Positions 7,095 through 10,602 of a stretch of DNA of 10,602 bases are shown one piece after another. The notes beneath the pieces are model-generated. The model was given only the letters and a program-made list of their open reading frames with translations, was not told where the DNA came from and did not search any database. A program made the position numbers and the translations under genes. Every line of letters starts with the position of its first letter. Position 1 is the stretch's first letter. The stretch covers positions 1-10,602 of the forward strand of contig JAFSBP010000403.1 in the NCBI GenBank assembly GCA_017437205.1. The letters run 5' to 3'. The stretch is from Lachnospiraceae bacterium. GTDB taxonomy: Bacteria > Bacillota > Clostridia > Lachnospirales > Lachnospiraceae.

Positions 7095-7115
7095 CTTGGA
7101 AAGTTGTGGTATAAT
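7087..7115 (+). promoter_or_regulatory. Strong promoter for the nucleotidyltransferase gene, overlapping the upstream stop codon
   Basis: TTGAAT (7087-7092), exactly 17 bases, then consensus TATAAT (7110-7115) preceded by TGG. The upstream gene's TAA stop (7092-7094) overlaps the -35 box. Initiation near 7122 gives a leader of about 65 bases before ATG 7188. This is the best promoter in the window and agrees with the optimised codons of the gene it drives. Confidence 0.7.
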
Positions 7116-7172
7116 ATTATGAGCTACACGCAGCCGGTCCGCAGCGCGGGCAAAAGTCGTGACTACATAAAT

Positions 7173-7177
7173 GGAGG
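7173..7177 (+). promoter_or_regulatory. Ribosome binding site deciding the nucleotidyltransferase start
   Basis: GGAGG lies 10 bases before ATG 7188. The open frame extends in frame back to 7104, but that start would lie inside the promoter, upstream of the predicted transcript, so 7188 is preferred. Confidence 0.75.
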
Positions 7178-7187
7178 ACGTAGTATA

Positions 7188-8117
7188 ATGAACAATAAGC
7201 CGGTTTTGGTCATTTTGGCCGCAGGTTTGGGTAGCCGTTACGGCGGTTTGAAGCAGATGGATCCCATGGACGCATACGGAAATCTGATCATTGATTTCTC
7301 TATCTACGATGCGATCCGTGCCGGATTCGAGAAAGTGGTATTTATTGTTAAGGAAGCAAATTTGCAGGATTTTAAGGACACCATCGGAAAACGTGTCAGT
7401 CCGTTTATTGAGACCGATTACGCGATTCAGGATATGGAGGACCTTCCCGAAGGATATTCAGTTCCCGCTGACCGCGTGAAGCCTTGGGGAACCGGACATG
7501 CGATCCGCGCGTGCGCAGAGAAGGTGACCGGACCGTTTGCGGTGATCAATGCTGACGACTACTACGGACCGGAGGCATTTAAGCAGATTTACGATTATCT
7601 GGTAAACGCAGCGGACGATGACAAGTATCGTTATGCGATGGTTGGATACCTTATTGAGAATACCGTTACCGATCACGGTACGGTGGCTCGTGGTGTGTGT
7701 GCGACGAAAGACGGATATCTTACCAAGATTGACGAGCGCACGAAGATCGAGAAGCGTCCTTACGGCGCAGCGTACACTGAGGATGAGGGCCAGACTTGGA
7801 CGGACGTTCCCGCGGGAACCCCTGTTTCCATGAACTTCTGGGGCTTTACTCCCAGCATCATGGACGAACTGAAGGTGAAGTTTGTCGAATTCCTTGATAA
7901 GGTTGCTACCGGTGAGGAGAATCCGCTGAAGGGCGAGTTCTTTATCCCGAAGGTAGTGGGTGAACTGCTTGATCAGGGTAAGGCTTCCGTTAAGGTGATG
8001 ACCTCTCAGGACCGCTGGTACGGTGTGACCTACAAGGAGGATAAGCCCGGCGTAATGGCGGCACTTCAGGCGCTGAAGGATGCAGGTGTATATCCGGAGA
8101 CTTTGTGGCAGAAATAA
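7188..8117 (+). CDS. Sugar-phosphate nucleotidyltransferase (NTP transferase family)
   Basis: The 309-residue product begins with the nucleotide-binding signature LAAGLGSRYGGLKQMDP (residues 10-26), followed by PWGTGHAIR (99-107) and the metal-binding NADDYYG (121-127), then an acceptor-binding half with GTPVSMNFWGF (210-220) and LKGEFFIPKVV (247-257). Such enzymes join an NTP to a sugar 1-phosphate to make an NDP-sugar for cell-surface or glycan pathways; the specific sugar and nucleotide cannot be read here. The length suits a single-domain enzyme without the left-handed helix tail of GlmU-type proteins. All ten Arg codons are CGT or CGC and Gly is mostly GGT/GGC/GGA, unlike neighbouring genes that use AGG, AGA and CGG, which suggests high expression. 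It has its own promoter and terminator, so it is probably monocistronic. Start ATG 7188 is set by GGAGG and by the position of the promoter. Confidence 0.9.
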   Translation: MNNKPVLVILAAGLGSRYGGLKQMDPMDAYGNLIIDFSIYDAIRAGFEKVVFIVKEANLQDFKDTIGKRVSPFIETDYAIQDMEDLPEGYSVPADRVKPWGTGHAIRACAEKVTGPFAVINADDYYGPEAFKQIYDYLVNAADDDKYRYAMVGYLIENTVTDHGTVARGVCATKDGYLTKIDERTKIEKRPYGAAYTEDEGQTWTDVPAGTPVSMNFWGFTPSIMDELKVKFVEFLDKVATGEENPLKGEFFIPKVVGELLDQGKASVKVMTSQDRWYGVTYKEDKPGVMAALQALKDAGVYPETLWQK

Positions 8118-8135
8118 ATATGGTGAAGTGATGGC

Positions 8136-8162
8136 GAGCCGGACGAAAGTCCGGCTCATTTT
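8136..8162 (+). terminator. Intrinsic terminator after the nucleotidyltransferase gene
   Basis: A perfect 9-base stem, GAGCCGGAC (8136-8144) with GTCCGGCTC (8149-8157), closes a stable GAAA tetraloop and is followed by ATTTTG. The T run is short, but the stem and loop are typical. It starts 19 bases after the stop codon. Confidence 0.85.
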
Positions 8163-8185
8163 GCAATTATGCCATGTGGTTTTAT

Positions 8186-8207
8186 GAAAAATTTAGAAAA
8201 AATTTTG
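8186..8207 (+). repeat. Tandem 11-base AT-rich repeat upstream of the two-component operon
   Basis: Bases 8186-8196 and 8197-8207 are adjacent 11-base units that agree at 9 of 11 positions (core AAAAATTT). One unit per helical turn is the layout bound by OmpR/PhoB-type dimers. The repeat lies about 80 bases before the kinase start, in a gap of 125 bases after the terminator that is otherwise AT-rich and contains no promoter I would call with confidence. Autoregulation is inference. Confidence 0.35.
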
Positions 8208-8287
8208 TCTGGATACATAGAAAAAAGTTTGGTTCTGGTGTACACTTGTACTTAAAGAGATTTTGTTTTTAATAGAAGGATAATTTT

Positions 8288-9775
8288 ATGAAATTCAGAA
8301 CAAAGCTTTTGGTAGTGATTATTTCACTGATGGTTCTGCCGCTTTTGCTGGCCTATCTGGGGCTGGTGATCTTCGGAGGATTTCAGTTTCACGCCATTCA
8401 GAATAATAGTGATAAAAATCTGATCACTGACGTTTTTTCAACTACAGCCATTCAGATTTTCGACGACATGACCGAGGAGACGCAGAAAAAGATTTATGAG
8501 ATGGCGGCGAAGAATCCGGATCAGTTTAGGGACGAAGCTGTTCTCGATGAGGTCAATCAGGAATTGGCACAGGCGTATTCCTATCTGGTGGTGAGCCGGG
8601 GCGGGAAGGCAATTTATTGCGGCGATGCGCGCGACGATCTCGGTTGGCTCCCAAATGCCATCAATGGAAAAGAAAATGTTAAGGAGCCGGAGACGGGGCA
8701 TCTGTTTTTCTTTGATCACAGACTGATCCAATGTCACGATCTGGTGTTCTCGGACGGAATGCCGGGAAGTGTGTTCATCGTAACCGGGACAAATCGCCTG
8801 GGTCAGGGAATCAAGACCGTGCTCACGCAGGTGTTTATGATGATTTTTGCTGTGATCACGGTGGTGGCGTTGATCGTCGTCGCATGGCTTTATCGGGAGA
8901 TGGTGCAGCCCATTCACCTATTGCAGAAGGCCACGAAGGAGATCAAGGAGGGAAATCTGGACTTTGAGGTGTCGGTGACGGACAAGGGCGAGATTGGTGA
9001 TCTCTGCAAGGATTTTGAGCAGATGAGGCAGCATTTGAAGGATACGATGGAGGAGAAGATTCAGTTCGACTCCGAAAGCAAGACACTGATCAGCAATATT
9101 TCCCACGATCTAAAAACACCTGTGACCACAATCAAGGGTTATGCAGAGGGAATTCTGGACGGAGTGGCTGCTTCGCCGGAGAAGATGGAAAAGTATATCC
9201 GCACCATTTACAATAAGGCGAATGACATGGACCGCCTCATTGACGAGTTGACCCTCTACAGTAAAATTGACACCAACCGCATCCCTTACACTTTTGCGAA
9301 GATCAATATCGCAGAGTACTTCAAAGATTGTGTGGAGGAGCGAAGCATTGAACTGGAGGCCAGAAACATTGAACTGGGCTATTTCAACTATCTGGACGAC
9401 GATGTGATCGTGATCGCGGACGCGGAGCAGCTTCGCCGCGTGGTGAACAATATTATCGGAAATTCGACCAAGTATATGGATAAGAAGAAGGGCATTATCA
9501 ATATCCGCCTGAAGGACGTGGGAGATTTCGTTCAGGTGGAGATTGAGGACAATGGAAAAGGCATCGGAGCCAAGGACTTGCCCTACATTTTTGATCGGTT
9601 TTACCGCACCGATTCGTCCCGGACCTCGTCCACCGGCGGAAGCGGTATCGGCCTGTCCATCGTGAGAAAGATTATCGAGGACCACGGTGGAAAAATTTGG
9701 GCGACCAGCAAGGAAGGAATTGGCACTGTAATGTGCTTTGTATTACGCAAATATCAGGAGGTTATCAATGAGTAG
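8288..9775 (+). CDS. Membrane sensor histidine kinase (HAMP, HisKA, HATPase_c)
   Basis: The 495-residue kinase has a membrane helix at about residues 7-31, an external sensor region of about 145 residues (32-176), a second helix at about 177-202, a HAMP linker (about 203-255) and the catalytic core. The phosphoacceptor is His273 in SNISHDLKTPVTTIKGYAEG. The ATP-binding boxes are intact: N box NNIIGNSTKY (387-396), G1 DNGKGI (421-426), F box FDRFYR (435-440) and G2 GGSGIGLSI (450-458). It should autophosphorylate and pass phosphate to the adjacent regulator. The sensor region carries no motif I recognise, so the signal is unknown. Start ATG 8288 has AGAAGGA (8274-8280) 7 bases upstream. The kinase gene comes first and overlaps the regulator by 8 bases, the reverse of the more common regulator-kinase order. 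Both key motifs and length look normal, so it is probably functional. Confidence 0.95.
   Translation: MKFRTKLLVVIISLMVLPLLLAYLGLVIFGGFQFHAIQNNSDKNLITDVFSTTAIQIFDDMTEETQKKIYEMAAKNPDQFRDEAVLDEVNQELAQAYSYLVVSRGGKAIYCGDARDDLGWLPNAINGKENVKEPETGHLFFFDHRLIQCHDLVFSDGMPGSVFIVTGTNRLGQGIKTVLTQVFMMIFAVITVVALIVVAWLYREMVQPIHLLQKATKEIKEGNLDFEVSVTDKGEIGDLCKDFEQMRQHLKDTMEEKIQFDSESKTLISNISHDLKTPVTTIKGYAEGILDGVAASPEKMEKYIRTIYNKANDMDRLIDELTLYSKIDTNRIPYTFAKINIAEYFKDCVEERSIELEARNIELGYFNYLDDDVIVIADAEQLRRVVNNIIGNSTKYMDKKKGIINIRLKDVGDFVQVEIEDNGKGIGAKDLPYIFDRFYRTDSSRTSSTGGSGIGLSIVRKIIEDHGGKIWATSKEGIGTVMCFVLRKYQEVINE
9756..9761 (+). promoter_or_regulatory. Ribosome binding site deciding the response regulator start
   Basis: AGGAGG lies 6 bases before ATG 9768, inside the end of the kinase gene. 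The open frame reaches back to 9738, but the protein from 9768 begins MSRILIVEDEE, the normal receiver-domain start. Confidence 0.85.
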
Positions 9776-10457
9776 AATACTGATCGTAGAAGATGAAGAG
9801 AGCATTGCTGAGCTGGAACGTGACTATTTGGAGCTTGCCGGCTTTGAGGTGGAGACCACGGCGGACGGCGAGGACGGACTTGCCCGCGCGTTGAACGAGA
9901 AATTTGATCTGCTGATTCTGGATCTGATGTTGCCCGGCATGGACGGCTTCGAGATCTGCAAGCAGGTGCGCAAGGAGAAAAACACACCGATTCTGATGGT
10001 GTCCGCGAAAAAGGACGACATCGACAAGATCCGTGGCTTAGGCCTCGGCGCAGACGATTACATTACGAAGCCCTTCAGCCCCAGCGAGCTGGTGGCCCGC
10101 GTGAAAGCACACCTGGCACGCTACGAGCGTCTGATCGGCAGCAACGTGCAGGAAAACGAGATCATCGAAATTCGTGGTCTGAAGATTGACAAGACTGCCC
10201 GACGTGTTTACATCAACGGCGAGGAGAAAAATTTCACCACAAAAGAATTTGATCTGCTCACGTTCCTCGCACAGAATCCGAACCGCGTCTTCCGCAAGGA
10301 AGAGCTGTTCTCCAAGATTTGGGATATGGAGTCCATCGGGGATATCGCGACCGTGACTGTGCATATTAAGACGATCAGAGAGAAGATCGAGCTGGATACC
10401 CAGAAGCCACAGTATATCGAGACGATATGGGGCGTGGGGTATAGGTTTAAGATGTAA
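9768..10457 (+). CDS. OmpR/PhoB-family response regulator
   Basis: The 229-residue protein has a receiver domain (residues 1-120) with acidic pocket Glu8/Asp9, phosphoacceptor Asp52 (ILDLMLPG), Ser79 (LMVSAKK), Tyr98 and Lys101 (ADDYITKPFSP), all the expected residues. A winged-helix DNA-binding domain follows (about 131-229), with KEFDLLTFLAQNPNRVFRKE, then VTVHIKTIREKI as the recognition-helix region, and ends GVGYRFKM as is standard for the family. It should be phosphorylated by the kinase encoded just upstream, with which it shares 8 bases, implying coupled translation. Tandem 11-base repeats upstream of the kinase gene (8186-8207) could be its binding site, which is inference. Targets are not identifiable; the gene that starts at 10568 has its own promoter. 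No terminator with a T run is visible after the stop. Confidence 0.96.
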   Translation: MSRILIVEDEESIAELERDYLELAGFEVETTADGEDGLARALNEKFDLLILDLMLPGMDGFEICKQVRKEKNTPILMVSAKKDDIDKIRGLGLGADDYITKPFSPSELVARVKAHLARYERLIGSNVQENEIIEIRGLKIDKTARRVYINGEEKNFTTKEFDLLTFLAQNPNRVFRKEELFSKIWDMESIGDIATVTVHIKTIREKIELDTQKPQYIETIWGVGYRFKM

Positions 10458-10504
10458 AGACATGCTTTTCATTTCCTTTGTATATTCCAAAAGCGTTACA
10501 GTCA

Positions 10505-10533
10505 TTTACTTTCAAGGGTTAATATGGTATAAT
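10505..10533 (+). promoter_or_regulatory. Promoter for the gene entering at the right edge
   Basis: TTTACT (10505-10510), 17 bases, then TATAAT (10528-10533) preceded by TGG. It lies 35 bases before the next ATG, with a good ribosome binding site between. Confidence 0.65.
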
Positions 10534-10567
10534 CACTACAGGACGAGTTCTCAACCAAGGAGGTTAT

Positions 10568-10602
10568 ATGCAAAATTCAACCCTTTTGATGTATACAACA
10601 GA
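10568..10602 (+). CDS. Start of an unidentified gene (partial)
   Basis: Only 11 codons are in the window: ATG 10568 begins MQNSTLLMYTT and runs off the right edge. The start is supported by AAGGAGG at 10557-10563 with a 4-base gap to the ATG, and by the consensus-like promoter upstream. The product cannot be named from this length. Confidence 0.6.
   Translation, partial: MQNSTLLMYTT

Noticed and set aside
7458..8159. Long open frame on the minus strand opposite the nucleotidyltransferase
   Set aside because: It mirrors a well-supported gene with strong codon bias, which creates such frames, and it would begin inside the terminator hairpin.
8208..8287. Promoter for the kinase gene (TTGGTT at 8229, TACACT at 8241)
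   Set aside because: No pair of boxes has acceptable spacing and match. The GTGTACAC palindrome there is short and may be chance.
10464..10494. Terminator after the response regulator
   Set aside because: The stem GCTTTT/AAAAGC is weak, has a 19-base loop and no following T run.

Overview
The window looks like a chromosomal segment of a spore-forming clostridium of the Lachnospiraceae type. Three things support this: a YyaC-type sporulation protein, two poorly characterised families (DUF6128-like and DUF5711-like) that I associate with that group, and strong AGGAGG-type ribosome binding sites. Base composition is moderate, except for a visibly AT-richer patch at about 159-1043. This is a reading from gene content, not a computed assignment.

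Layout. Positions 1-158 are the 3' end of plsY (glycerol-3-phosphate acyltransferase). From 159 to 1043 lies a decayed accessory gene: a repeat-rich leader (TCGAAAGTTTCGA units), then the wreck of an AlbA/Schlafen-type ATP-binding regulator that has lost at least two internal blocks. A long hairpin at 1048-1083 separates it from a convergent minus-strand gene for a YjgR-type (DUF853) HerA-like ATPase, which ends at 1090 and probably starts at 2679. Divergent from that gene is a plus-strand run of four genes with no visible terminator between them: a DUF6128-like protein, yyaC, a membrane-anchored LysM protein, and a DUF5711-like membrane protein. Next come a highly codon-adapted sugar-phosphate nucleotidyltransferase and its terminator (8136-8157), then a histidine kinase and OmpR-type response regulator that overlap by 8 bases, then the first codons of another gene.

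How the genes fit together. The plus-strand run mixes a sporulation-linked protein with two single-pass membrane proteins, one with an external LysM domain, so an envelope or spore-envelope role is plausible but unproven. At the last two junctions of this run (LysM to DUF5711, DUF5711 to nucleotidyltransferase) a promoter starts on the upstream stop codon, its -35 box using the TTGA that contains or abuts the stop. The five best promoter candidates in the window all carry a TGN extension before the -10 box. The kinase and regulator form a standard two-component system whose signal and targets cannot be read from this window.

The most interesting item is the N-terminal half of the LysM protein. 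It reads like an MPN (JAB/Mov34) fold that has lost its JAMM zinc ligands, which would make it a bacterial membrane protein with an inactive MPN domain inside and LysM outside. I see no CRISPR array, insertion sequence, tRNA, rRNA or convincing defence system.
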